64,000 nucleotides of DNA from Brevibacillus humidisoli. GTDB lineage: Bacteria; Bacillota; Bacilli; Brevibacillales; Brevibacillaceae. The DNA lies in contig NZ_CP087263.1 of assembly GCF_020923435.1 (NCBI RefSeq), positions 3,801,970 to 3,865,969 of the forward strand. Direction: 5' to 3'. A program made the translations under genes and the position numbers. A model generated the notes under the pieces. The model did not search any database. It saw only the letters and a list, made by a program, of their open reading frames with translations, and had not been told where the DNA came from. Of this stretch, positions 16,902 through 24,336 are shown one piece after another; positions within the stretch are counted from its first letter, which is position 1; each line of letters starts with the position of its first letter.

Positions 16902-17706
16902 ATTCGGCCTGCCTTTCGATCGTTCCCTTCATACTTCCTGGTTCCTTGATCAACACCAGCTTTTGATCACCCGGCAGGAACGAGTTCAGTTTCTCAAACA
17001 AGACACGCGGTGTTTCCATCCGCTGCAGACCGAGGCAGCCCTCGATGTAGAGCCGCTTCTCAAACATCTCACGATCGTGTATGTCCATCAAGCGGTAATA
17101 ACAGGGAAGGGCCAACAGGTTGGCCAGCAAGGCGCCGTACAGCGTAGCGATCACCGCCGCACTCAAGCTGTGACCTGTCTGCGTAAAATCAGAGAGTGTC
17201 TCCAGCACGCCCGTCATCCCGAGCAGTGTTCCAACCAACCCCATCCCAGGGGCAAGCAGGGCGATCAGGCGGAACATCCCCCCTGCCTGTTGATAGCGGT
17301 ACTGCTCCCCCTTCAACTCATTTTCCAGGATCAGACGCAGTTCGTCTTCCGGTACTCCTTCTATCGCCAGCAGGCTGCCACGCTGAACGAAAGAATCGGG
17401 CTCTTTTTGCAGCTCTTTCTCCAACTGCAAATATCCCTGCTCTTTTTGCACCAGGGCATAATAGTAGAAGCGCTTGATCGTCTCTTCCACATTGCTCTCT
17501 CGACCATGGACCAGCAGACGCACCAACCGTTTCATCTGGATGTGCTTCCGCTTGATCGCATAAGAGATGATCACGGACAGGCCGACCAGTTCAAAGGCAG
17601 TCAAGTTGAGCAGATCGACGAAGCTGCCGTGCAGGTAGACGACGTGGATCAGGATGAAAATGACGATGGCAACCAGCACCATGGAGCGTTTGTTTTGCCA
17701 ACGCAT
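16891..17706 (-). CDS. MotA/TolQ/ExbB-like proton channel protein
   Basis: The protein is 271 residues from ATG 17706, which has AGGTGATT upstream; the ATG at 17733 lacks a ribosome site. Two N-terminal membrane segments (MVLVAIVIFILIHVVYL; LNLTAFELVGLSVIISYAI) precede a charged cytosolic domain of about 90 residues. The MotA/ExbB segments follow: LIALLAPGMGLVGTLLGMTG and AAVIATLYGALLANLLALP. It ends in a short cytosolic tail. The sequence is divergent from ordinary MotA, and the cytosolic domain has its own pattern (VQKEQGYLQLEKELQKEP). It pairs with the overlapping MotB-like gene and presumably forms an ion-driven stator. Confidence 0.75.
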   Translation of the reverse strand: MRWQNKRSMVLVAIVIFILIHVVYLHGSFVDLLNLTAFELVGLSVIISYAIKRKHIQMKRLVRLLVHGRESNVEETIKRFYYYALVQKEQGYLQLEKELQKEPDSFVQRGSLLAIEGVPEDELRLILENELKGEQYRYQQAGGMFRLIALLAPGMGLVGTLLGMTGVLETLSDFTQTGHSLSAAVIATLYGALLANLLALPCYYRLMDIHDREMFEKRLYIEGCLGLQRMETPRVLFEKLNSFLPGDQKLVLIKEPGSMKGTIERQAEYAG

Positions 17707-17862
17707 GGAATCACCTACCAATCGGATGTACATAGTTTCGATATAGAGACTTCGCGATATTCACATTGATGGAACGCTTCCATTCTTCGAGATTTAATCG
17801 CTTTCGTACCAGAATTCCACTCGCGACAGGATACCGCCTGTTTCTAAAAACAAAATACAGAC

Positions 17863-17927
17863 AAAAATGATAACATCACACCTTCCCTCCTCGAGCCCAA
17901 AAACGGAAGAAAGGCATGGCATTATCA
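17863..17927 (-). terminator. Possible terminator of the FkbH cassette
   Basis: Reverse-strand arms TGATAA (17927-17922) and TTATCA (17873-17868) enclose a second pairing (CTTTCTTCC with GGGAAGG) and are followed by TTTTTG. The long loop makes this uncertain. It lies just after the TylF-like gene. Confidence 0.4.
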
Positions 17928-17941
17928 TAAAATAAAACCTA

Positions 17942-18694
17942 CTATTCGAAAATAATGTAAGAAGGAACAGATGCAAACTTAGAGCGGCGCAGGCGATATT
18001 TATTGAGTCCCATCACTTCCATCAGAGCTAACGTTTCACCAGGAAACGCCGGGTAGTTCAATTCATCGAATGCGATAACACTTCCCTTGGTAACTCTCTC
18101 TAACACCAATTCCAAACATACCTTTGTTGGCTCATAAATATCAAAATCAAAGTAAGCAAGAGAGACAATCGTTTCAGGCTGTTGATCAAGGTACTGTTTA
18201 AGGGTTTTCGTGGCATCGCCTTTCACCAACTCGTACTTGTTGATATGATTTAACGGACTTAATTTTTGGCGGGTAAACAACAGATCGGACAAATATTTCT
18301 CGTAACCCTCTGTTACTGCGTATGCTCCTTCTTTGATGATTGCATGATCTCCATCCTTGGAAGATAGCGATTGAAATCCCTCAAAAGTGTCGAATCCAAT
18401 AATCTTTCTCGTATAGTTATAAGGTTCATAAATCCCCCTAAGCGCCTCGTAAATACACAAATTCGTTCCCCAGCGCACACCAAATTCCATAATCACACCG
18501 TTCACATCCAGTATGTGCTGGTACAGTTCATTTAGAAACAGTATCCGAGACATCATCTGACGATGAACGTACAGGGCCATATGGTCCATCAATTCATTTT
18601 TGGGTACAGGACTATTCTGAAACAATTCCAACAGATCTTCACGTGTTTGTCTTTCCAACTCAGCGTATTGTTGGATAAATTCAAATTTCTCCAT
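17942..18694 (-). CDS. TylF-like class I SAM O-methyltransferase
   Basis: The 250-residue protein resembles the macrocin O-methyltransferase (TylF) family, which methylates sugar or acyl hydroxyls using SAM and a metal. The SAM-binding core shows GVIMEFGVRWGTNLCIYEAL near 65-85, then RKIIGFDTFEGFQSL near 98, an acidic turn YFDFDIYEPTKVCLE near 185, and FDELNYPAFPGETLA near 215. It is last in the FkbH cassette, about 40 bp after the deacetylase, with GAAGGAGTGGG before its ATG. In this setting its target is probably the acyl group or the sugar made by the cassette (inference). Base composition is AT-rich compared with the motAB-like genes beside it. Confidence 0.75.
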   Translation of the reverse strand: MEKFEFIQQYAELERQTREDLLELFQNSPVPKNELMDHMALYVHRQMMSRILFLNELYQHILDVNGVIMEFGVRWGTNLCIYEALRGIYEPYNYTRKIIGFDTFEGFQSLSSKDGDHAIIKEGAYAVTEGYEKYLSDLLFTRQKLSPLNHINKYELVKGDATKTLKQYLDQQPETIVSLAYFDFDIYEPTKVCLELVLERVTKGSVIAFDELNYPAFPGETLALMEVMGLNKYRLRRSKFASVPSYIIFE

Positions 18695-18734
18695 TTCATC
18701 CCACTCCTTCTGTATGGTAAAAACGCTTGTACGA

Positions 18735-19649
18735 TTATGTTAGGCTTTGGAGCTCAGGCGAAAGGCGGTTACAGTCTATCCGGGGAAACCAGAAACGGCT
18801 CGTATCATCAATTGGACCAGATATAGTTGAAAATCCCCCTGCAAAACCATGCTCCAACAAAATAGGAGTCAAATCCCGCTCCATGCAATGGAAAAACTCC
18901 CCTCCGCCAAAAGGAGGGGTATACCACTTGGCGATAATCCCCAATTCCCTTTCTAAATATTCTTTGCAAGGGAGGATTTCTGTTGCAAAATAATGCTGTG
19001 CATCATTGTAATATGGGATGTGGTTGTGACCATGCACCCCTATTGTCATCCCTGCTCGATGCATTTCGATTAATTCAGAATCACTGATGTAGTGTTCTTT
19101 TACAAACTTAGCAGCATTTGGAAAAATGGCATTGAAAATCGACTCCAAAATGGCCCTTGCTTCCGTTTCCTTAAGAATAAAATTTAATACGTATTTATTA
19201 AATTTTCGAAGTTTATTCGTCTCGTAATCATAAATGGAACTTTCAATTGAAAGACTCTGTACGTCATACGAAGCTATCAATATATCCCTTAACTCTTCGT
19301 CAGAAGTAAATGACAGGACGGCATGAACTAAATGAACAAGCGGTATTTTCCCAGTAATCCGTGGCCCAGACATTACTGCAAAATACGCACGAACACCTTT
19401 TTTCCGCAAGATATCGAATGCGTATGTGTACTGATCTTTCGTTCCATCGTCAAAAGTAATAATTGCTTTTGGTTTAGTAGACGGCATTCTTAGTTCATCT
19501 ACACTCACAATTTCATGCGTCTGCAGGATTACATCTATTTGGCGGGCAAAATCCTCGGGCCGCAGGGGATGAATAGCGCCCCATCCATTCTGTTCACGGA
19601 TATAGTGATACATAACGGCAATATCGACCTTTCTCAACCCTTCACACAA
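18735..19649 (-). CDS. Polysaccharide deacetylase family protein
   Basis: The 304-residue protein has the NodB-type deacetylase core: an early VMYHYIREQNGWGAIHPL, the catalytic IITFDDGTKDQY near residue 75 (TFDDG), and HGHNHIPYY near 210 with metal-binding histidines. A late WYTPPFGGGEF segment fits the RxxxPxxG region. No signal peptide or membrane segment is seen, so a cytosolic substrate such as a nucleotide-activated or free amino sugar is more likely than cell wall. The start is uncertain: the frame opens with TTG at 19649, and the first ATG is 12 codons later with only a weak ribosome site. It lies 11 bp after the GNAT gene. Confidence 0.75.
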   Translation of the reverse strand: MCEGLRKVDIAVMYHYIREQNGWGAIHPLRPEDFARQIDVILQTHEIVSVDELRMPSTKPKAIITFDDGTKDQYTYAFDILRKKGVRAYFAVMSGPRITGKIPLVHLVHAVLSFTSDEELRDILIASYDVQSLSIESSIYDYETNKLRKFNKYVLNFILKETEARAILESIFNAIFPNAAKFVKEHYISDSELIEMHRAGMTIGVHGHNHIPYYNDAQHYFATEILPCKEYLERELGIIAKWYTPPFGGGEFFHCMERDLTPILLEHGFAGGFSTISGPIDDTSRFWFPRIDCNRLSPELQSLT

Positions 19650-19660
19650 CCATTCGTCGT

Positions 19661-20809
19661 TTAGTTATTCCATCCTTCGGGAAGCGGCCATATGTTAGGC
19701 CTATCCATATCACAATCTGATTTGACAAAGTACGTATCATTAGGATCAACTATAGCCGTTTTCTGCTCTGCAAGTTTGACCTTCCAGGCCACATTAATTC
19801 TGTTTACTTTGTAGCGGAACGGTTGAAACAGCCCGGCTATTCCACATAAATTAGGTGAGTAATCGATGTTTTGTTTTTTAAAGCCGACCTCGGATAAAAT
19901 ATGTTCCAATCGATTGTTGCTTAATTGAAAATCGGCTGCAACACACCCATTCTCTTTGGCCCACAGTAATACCGCACGCAGCAAAGCAATAAAACGTTGA
20001 TCTGTTTTACCGTGCCAAACATCGCCATTGGCTGGTAAAAGTTCTATTAAACGCAGTACTTTGGTTCCGTGTAGTAGACGATTGTCTATATCATACACTC
20101 TGTCCATTCTGACAACCGCAGCACCAGTTGTTTCAGGATCCCCCAAAAAATGATAGTTATAGCCCTTACTATTCACATATCTCCAATTCCAAAAGCTTTC
20201 GTCTCGGAATTGCGAAATGATGAAGGCCTTTTCAATTGTACGGTTGTATAGAAGCTCCATCTGTTTTAGCGAGATATTGTCAAGTGGCAACTCTCTTGTG
20301 TCAACCTCCGGAAATATGTGGTTTAGCCACTTTCCTATATCCTCTAAGTCGACAGCTTCTGGAAGGAGTTTTTGATAACCCGTTACATCTAGGGGTATTA
20401 CATAGCGATTTAGTGAATCCATGTATGTATAACCCATTCGCTTATACAGCGGGACCACTTGTTGGCCACAGCCAAGCGTATAAGTCATAGGAAAGCGTTT
20501 CTCGGTTTCCATGAGAAGTCTAATTCCCAACCCCGTATTTCTGTACTTTTTGTCAATTATCCACATGGTCAAACCTGCACCTGACAACTTCTCTCCAGCA
20601 ATTGAAAACACACTTGGGATGTTTCCCAGAAATCCGATAATCCGGTCCTCATGAACGAGGAGTTGCGAGTCTGACTCCCCTTGATCGTTTATTCTGTATT
20701 GCCAATTGAATAATACTTCGTCATAGATAGGATGGTTTTGGGCCCAATTTTCTTTCAAAAAGTCAACTACATCTGCAAAGTATGTAACGTTAAACGGAAG
20801 GAGTTTCAT
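19661..20809 (-). CDS. GNAT family N-acyltransferase
   Basis: The protein is 382 residues from ATG 20809 (MKLLPFNVTYFADVVDFL) behind AAAGGGA; the start overlaps the VOC gene by 20 bp. The N-terminal 150 residues are a GNAT domain: EDRIIGFLGNIPSVFSI, then the CoA/pantetheine loop RNTGLGIRLLMETEKRFPMT near 110-125. The C-terminal half shows a second GNAT-like half (LPLDNISLKQMELLYN; NGCVAADFQLSNNRLEHIL). Such large double GNATs transfer acyl groups from CoA or ACP to amines or hydroxyls. With an ACP and an FkbH protein in the same operon, an acyl-ACP donor is plausible. The acceptor is not known from sequence. Confidence 0.75.
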   Translation of the reverse strand: MKLLPFNVTYFADVVDFLKENWAQNHPIYDEVLFNWQYRINDQGESDSQLLVHEDRIIGFLGNIPSVFSIAGEKLSGAGLTMWIIDKKYRNTGLGIRLLMETEKRFPMTYTLGCGQQVVPLYKRMGYTYMDSLNRYVIPLDVTGYQKLLPEAVDLEDIGKWLNHIFPEVDTRELPLDNISLKQMELLYNRTIEKAFIISQFRDESFWNWRYVNSKGYNYHFLGDPETTGAAVVRMDRVYDIDNRLLHGTKVLRLIELLPANGDVWHGKTDQRFIALLRAVLLWAKENGCVAADFQLSNNRLEHILSEVGFKKQNIDYSPNLCGIAGLFQPFRYKVNRINVAWKVKLAEQKTAIVDPNDTYFVKSDCDMDRPNIWPLPEGWNN

Positions 20810-21209
20810 CAGCTTTATCCCTTTCCAGTAACTCGTATAAACCCCAAACAGGATGGTAAACCCATGCAATCCGACGATTCTGAAAAGCTACGGCAGGAGT
20901 TGGTTCTTGAAGCACTTTAAACTGATAAGATGTTGCTAGATCGATGCCTGCCTGTAGATCATCTAATTCAAAACATAAATGGACCAATTTGTGTCCTTTC
21001 TTGATACTATTATGAACAGGAGATTGCTCGCTAACAGGTTCAATGAGTTCCAAATTAGTCCCACTTACGTTAACAAATCCAACCCTTACCTTTTGGATCG
21101 GATCTTCAAATACCTCCAAGTCATTCATTTTTGCTAGTTCTATACTGGAAACAGCGAGACCAACATGATGGAGCCTAGCTGTAGGTCCAAAAAAGTGAAA
21201 CTCTGTCAT
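20790..21209 (-). CDS. VOC (glyoxalase/epimerase fold) protein
   Basis: The 139-residue protein begins MTEFHFFGPTARLHHVGLAV, with paired beta-alpha-beta modules and metal-ligand-like residues (LHHVGLAV near 13, NLELIEPV near 53, LVHLCFELDD near 75, GLYELLE near 125). This is the layout of methylmalonyl-CoA epimerase-like VOC proteins. It sits between the acyl carrier protein and the GNAT, so it may act on an ACP-bound or CoA-bound hydroxyacyl group, for example as an epimerase or isomerase. That role is inference; the VOC superfamily is very broad. AAGGAGT precedes its ATG. Confidence 0.7.
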   Translation of the reverse strand: MTEFHFFGPTARLHHVGLAVSSIELAKMNDLEVFEDPIQKVRVGFVNVSGTNLELIEPVSEQSPVHNSIKKGHKLVHLCFELDDLQAGIDLATSYQFKVLQEPTPAVAFQNRRIAWVYHPVWGLYELLERDKADETPSV

Positions 21210-21222
21210 TTGGAAAGACTCC

Positions 21223-21462
21223 TTATGCTTTTAAATGGTCTTCAAGAATATCAAGGATATCTTTAATCGAGTTGATACTACTCATTTCTTCTAGACTAAA
21301 CGAGATGCCAAACGCTGATTCAATCTCCATAACGAGATTCAATTGATTTAATGAATCCCATTTCTCATAATCCTCTCTTTCTGACTCAGGCGTTACTGCC
21401 TCAATGGGAACTTCCATTATGGTTGACACTATGGTTCTCACTTTCTCTAATCGATTCATCAT
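21223..21462 (-). CDS. Acyl carrier protein
   Basis: The 79-residue protein is a dedicated carrier protein. The 4'-phosphopantetheine attachment site is S37 in EKWDSLNQLNLVMEIE, and the following helix FGISFSLEEMSSINSIKDIL is typical of ACPs. It lies 10 bp after the FkbH-type gene and 13 bp before the VOC gene. This pairing matches known FkbH-ACP modules, in which the HAD protein loads a three-carbon glyceryl unit from 1,3-bisphosphoglycerate onto the carrier. It is not the housekeeping AcpP, which would be near fabD/fabG. Confidence 0.9.
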   Translation of the reverse strand: MMNRLEKVRTIVSTIMEVPIEAVTPESEREDYEKWDSLNQLNLVMEIESAFGISFSLEEMSSINSIKDILDILEDHLKA

Positions 21463-21472
21463 GATTCACCTT

Positions 21473-23131
21473 CTACAGGATAGTTATGTGGTCGGGCTTG
21501 TTCACTGCCGCTATTTCCAAGACACCAGTAGTCTCATCTTTGTATTTGGACTTAATGTATTCGTAAAAGGGTGAGTTCTTAGCCGTTTTCCGATATATGG
21601 CCCTTACCGTAGCAGGTTTTTCCGCTTGAATATTCGAAAGTACAGTCCAAAGCATTGCGTCTTCGATCTGTTTTCCCATTACTCTACAACTCATAACAAA
21701 GTCGATAATCTCCGCTGTCTCTTCCTTCAGTGCAACACTAAGCACTCCCGTTAGCCCGACATCCCCAAACTTGTCGCGCACATAAAACACATAGACTCTA
21801 TTGTTGGATACTTGACTCCACTCCCAATATTCAGGCTCGGTATACCGATTGGTAGCCATGTTGAACTGGTTCGTTTTATTTAACAGCTGCACAGCACGAG
21901 GTAAATCACTTTTTTCCAACAGTCTTACCGTCACGACGATGTCCAGGGTTTTCAACCATTCTTCCTTTGAGGCCACTTCTTGAAGCGCAACTTTTCGTTT
22001 TATTTCACTTCGGTATAACTCCGTACGAACACGATCTTCCTGGGTTATTTCCAGTGTATCAAAACACCGAAGAGCACTGAGGAAGTTTGGATAATGTGTA
22101 AAATCTTCTGGTAAATCCGGCGTGTAGATTTCCGGGAATGCATGTTTAACCCTGTCACGCTCCACAGGGTTGTCATCAAGAAAGACGACAGATTGTAACC
22201 CGATGTTTAGATCGCTTGCAATCTTAGCGATGTTCTCCGCCTTGTCATTCCAGTTAATCTGATAAGCTGCAAAATCATCTCTTCTTAATACCATTCCAGG
22301 ATGATGTTCAATCACTTCCATGGCTATATCTTGGTTGTTCTTGCTGCAGATAGCGAGTAGGATGCCCCGGTTTTTCAAACTTTTGAGTTCTTTTTGAAAC
22401 ATAACAAAACTTTCACCCACAGGGTCGATACCACCTAACTTGATGTGGTCGATCCCGTCGTCACCTATTATTCCTCCCCAAAGAGTGTTGTCTAAATCAC
22501 AAATAATCAGTTTTTTGCCCTGACCAAAAACTCCTTTCACGACCGCTTTGATTTCTTCGGCCGCAAGTGCAAAGAAGTCCCTGGTATAATGGATTTTTCC
22601 TATCGCATACATTTTGGGATCATAACTTTTTTTCTGCAAGGCGGCATACCAGTATTGGGAATCCAGCATGACTATGTTTTTGTGTTTACTAAAATACTGA
22701 GCAAGGAGCAAGTTCATCTGCATTAGTATATTGGTTAAGCCAATATTATGCTGGTAGGTCATAGCTTGGTTCCAGCGAAGGTGGGGCGGCAAAGACCATG
22801 AAATCACAAAAGTAGCTTTATGCTTGGCACTTGCTTTTCGTACTAACTCAGCGAAACGTTCTACCTCTCGCAAAATTTCATCAGTGGAGACGTTTTCGTA
22901 ACGTTGCAGCTTTTCAAAGGATGGAATCACGCTTTGAGGAGTTGACCAGATCAATAATATGTCTGAGTCGTTTTGCCAAACGGCATGAGACGGATCCATA
23001 AGTGTCTGATATATTTGGTTGTACGGTCCAACCGTTGCCTGAATTACCGGTTCTACTCCGGGATCTGCCAAAAATCTCACGATGGGGTCAATAACTGTAT
23101 CACCTAGAAGCAGCATTTTGTAATGTAACAT
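21473..23131 (-). CDS. FkbH-like HAD-IIIC family protein
   Basis: The 552-residue protein has the full FkbH layout. An SGNH-like N-terminal region (1-195; MLHYKMLLLGDTVIDPI, SWSLPPHLRWNQ) comes first. The HAD-IIIC phosphatase core follows with CDLDNTLWGGIIGDDG at 211-226, LAICSKNN, and VVFLDDNPVERDRVK. A GNAT-like C-terminal region follows (380-530; LLNKTNQFNMATNRYT, IDFVMSCRVMGKQIEDAML). FkbH proteins make glyceryl-S-ACP from 1,3-bisphosphoglycerate for polyketide or glycan building blocks. It opens the six-gene cassette, with AGGGG before ATG 23131 and a SigD-like promoter upstream. Other FkbH relatives act in lipopolysaccharide O-acylation, so the acyl unit is inferred. Confidence 0.85.
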   Translation of the reverse strand: MLHYKMLLLGDTVIDPIVRFLADPGVEPVIQATVGPYNQIYQTLMDPSHAVWQNDSDILLIWSTPQSVIPSFEKLQRYENVSTDEILREVERFAELVRKASAKHKATFVISWSLPPHLRWNQAMTYQHNIGLTNILMQMNLLLAQYFSKHKNIVMLDSQYWYAALQKKSYDPKMYAIGKIHYTRDFFALAAEEIKAVVKGVFGQGKKLIICDLDNTLWGGIIGDDGIDHIKLGGIDPVGESFVMFQKELKSLKNRGILLAICSKNNQDIAMEVIEHHPGMVLRRDDFAAYQINWNDKAENIAKIASDLNIGLQSVVFLDDNPVERDRVKHAFPEIYTPDLPEDFTHYPNFLSALRCFDTLEITQEDRVRTELYRSEIKRKVALQEVASKEEWLKTLDIVVTVRLLEKSDLPRAVQLLNKTNQFNMATNRYTEPEYWEWSQVSNNRVYVFYVRDKFGDVGLTGVLSVALKEETAEIIDFVMSCRVMGKQIEDAMLWTVLSNIQAEKPATVRAIYRKTAKNSPFYEYIKSKYKDETTGVLEIAAVNKPDHITIL

Positions 23132-23174
23132 AAGGCACCCCTGTGTATATAAAGTAACACCTCTACTATTTTAT

Positions 23175-23201
23175 TTATCGGTTAGAGAAGGATCGTAATT
23201 A
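23175..23201 (-). promoter_or_regulatory. SigD-like promoter before the FkbH cassette
   Basis: On the reverse strand TAAT (23201-23198) and ACCGATAA (23182-23175) are 15 bp apart. The B. subtilis SigD pattern is TAAA-N15-GCCGATAT. It lies 44 bp before the FkbH ATG and is divergent from a clearer SigD site for yjfB. Confidence 0.5.
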
Positions 23202-23276
23202 AGCGGGGAGTACTACATTTTAATGAGGTAAATTCTTGTATCCTCAATTGACCTACCGTGTTATTCAGCCAAGCGG

Positions 23277-23304
23277 TAACCAATACAACCACATTTGCCG
23301 ATAA
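23277..23304 (+). promoter_or_regulatory. SigD promoter of yjfB
   Basis: TAAC (23277-23280), a 16-bp spacer and GCCGATAA (23297-23304) closely match the flagellar sigma factor consensus, 44 bp before the ATG. Confidence 0.75.
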
Positions 23305-23347
23305 AAGAAACAGCAACACAAATAGATGCCTGAAAGGAGGAGACAGT

Positions 23348-23527
23348 ATGAATGCGTTACAGCTGAAACAGGCTGTGAATATCAGCGTGTTGGACAATGT
23401 ACAAAATACGATAGCATCCCAAGCTTCTATCATGCTCGCTGACTTTGCCAAAACTCAGCAGAACATCCAACAGGCAGCAAGCGCACCACATCCGACAGCG
23501 GGGCACCACGTCGATGTGCGTGCCTAA
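23348..23527 (+). CDS. YjfB-like putative motility protein
   Basis: The 59-residue protein starts at ATG 23348 behind AAAGGAGG. It has a hydrophobic-helical middle (VNISVLDNVQNTIASQASIM) and the characteristic end HPTAGHHVDVRA of the YjfB family. B. subtilis yjfB belongs to the SigD regulon; the molecular function is unknown. A SigD promoter here and its place beside fliT support a motility link. It is the only plus-strand gene in the motility region. Confidence 0.8.
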   Translation: MNALQLKQAVNISVLDNVQNTIASQASIMLADFAKTQQNIQQAASAPHPTAGHHVDVRA

Positions 23528-23537
23528 TCTCCTCTTT

Positions 23538-23577
23538 ACGGGCAAAACGGTCGCAGACTTGCGACCGTTTTGTCCGT
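23538..23577. terminator. Bidirectional terminator between yjfB and fliT
   Basis: An 18-bp stem (ACGGGCAAAACGGTCGCA with TGCGACCGTTTTGTCCGT, one G-T) and a 4-nt loop lie between the two convergent genes. T-rich sequence follows each arm. Confidence 0.8.
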
Positions 23578-23578
23578 C

Positions 23579-23938
23579 TTATTTGCGTTTATCAAAGAAA
23601 GCGCCATATCCATTTGGGCCCGAGTTGGCGTAATGCCGCCTCACCTGCTTGGTCCGCTGCAGTTGAACAATCTGATCATGAACGGCGTCCTTCCGTGCTG
23701 TCATATGGGAGCGTATCCTCCGGTTTACCTCATCTGCTTTCTCCACATATTGTTCACGCATCGTAGCAGACAACTCTTCCCCCGCGGACAGCAATTGGGA
23801 AATCTGGTCCATAATCCCTTCCCGTTCCTCAAGAAGGGCACTCCACAACTCGGCATCAGAATCAGACTGACTGACGACAGCCTCCAGCTTCAGGGTGGTC
23901 TCCAGCAGGCGTTCACATAACGAGGTTAACGAGGACAT
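23579..23938 (-). CDS. fliT: FliT-like flagellar chaperone
   Basis: The 119-residue helical protein begins MSSLTSLCERLLETTLKLEAVV and ends in a basic tail. Position directly after fliD-fliS and size match FliT, the chaperone for the filament cap FliD in Bacillales. The ATG at 23938 has AGCAGGGG nine bases upstream, overlapping the end of fliS. Helix pattern and operon place are the main evidence, since FliT sequences diverge quickly. Confidence 0.75.
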   Translation of the reverse strand: MSSLTSLCERLLETTLKLEAVVSQSDSDAELWSALLEEREGIMDQISQLLSAGEELSATMREQYVEKADEVNRRIRSHMTARKDAVHDQIVQLQRTKQVRRHYANSGPNGYGAFFDKRK

Positions 23939-23943
23939 CTCTT

Positions 23944-24321
23944 TCACCCCTGCTGCTTCGCCAATGCCATTGCTTCCTTCCAGGTGTCACGGAACTGGAC
24001 GAACAGTTCCTCCACTTCACTGAGGATAGAGACATCTTTGTTCACGTTGGCCTCGATCATCCTGCGCAGCATGTAATCGTACATCTTGAGAAATTCTTCA
24101 GTGATCGGGTAATCTCTGTTCAAGGTAGACATCAGTTCGTAGAGGATCTCCTGCACACGCAGACAGTGCTGGTGCGCTTGCTCCACATTCTGTTGACCGA
24201 TCGCTGCCTTCGCTTGCTTGATGAATCGAATAGCACCGTTGTATAACATCAATGTCAGTTCTCCAGGAGTGGCAGTGGTAACCTGGTTATTCTGGTATGC
24301 TTGGGCCGCGTTGTGTAACAC
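23944..24321 (-). CDS. fliS: Flagellin export chaperone FliS
   Basis: FliS binds the C-terminus of flagellin and prevents early polymerisation. The protein is 125 residues from GTG 24321 behind AAGGAG. It shows the family start NAAQAYQNNQVTTATPGELTLMLYNGAIRFI, the helix pair around AHQHCLRVQEILYELMSTLN, and YDYMLRRMIEANV near 85. It lies 15 bp after fliD. Confidence 0.95.
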   Translation of the reverse strand: MLHNAAQAYQNNQVTTATPGELTLMLYNGAIRFIKQAKAAIGQQNVEQAHQHCLRVQEILYELMSTLNRDYPITEEFLKMYDYMLRRMIEANVNKDVSILSEVEELFVQFRDTWKEAMALAKQQG

Positions 24322-24336
24322 CTGTATCACTCCTTG

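Noticed and set aside
16128-17706. Zorya defence system (ZorAB)
   Set aside because: The pair has the MotA/MotB plan, but no ZorC, ZorD or ZorE gene is adjacent; it is flanked by an amino acid transporter and a sugar-modification cassette.
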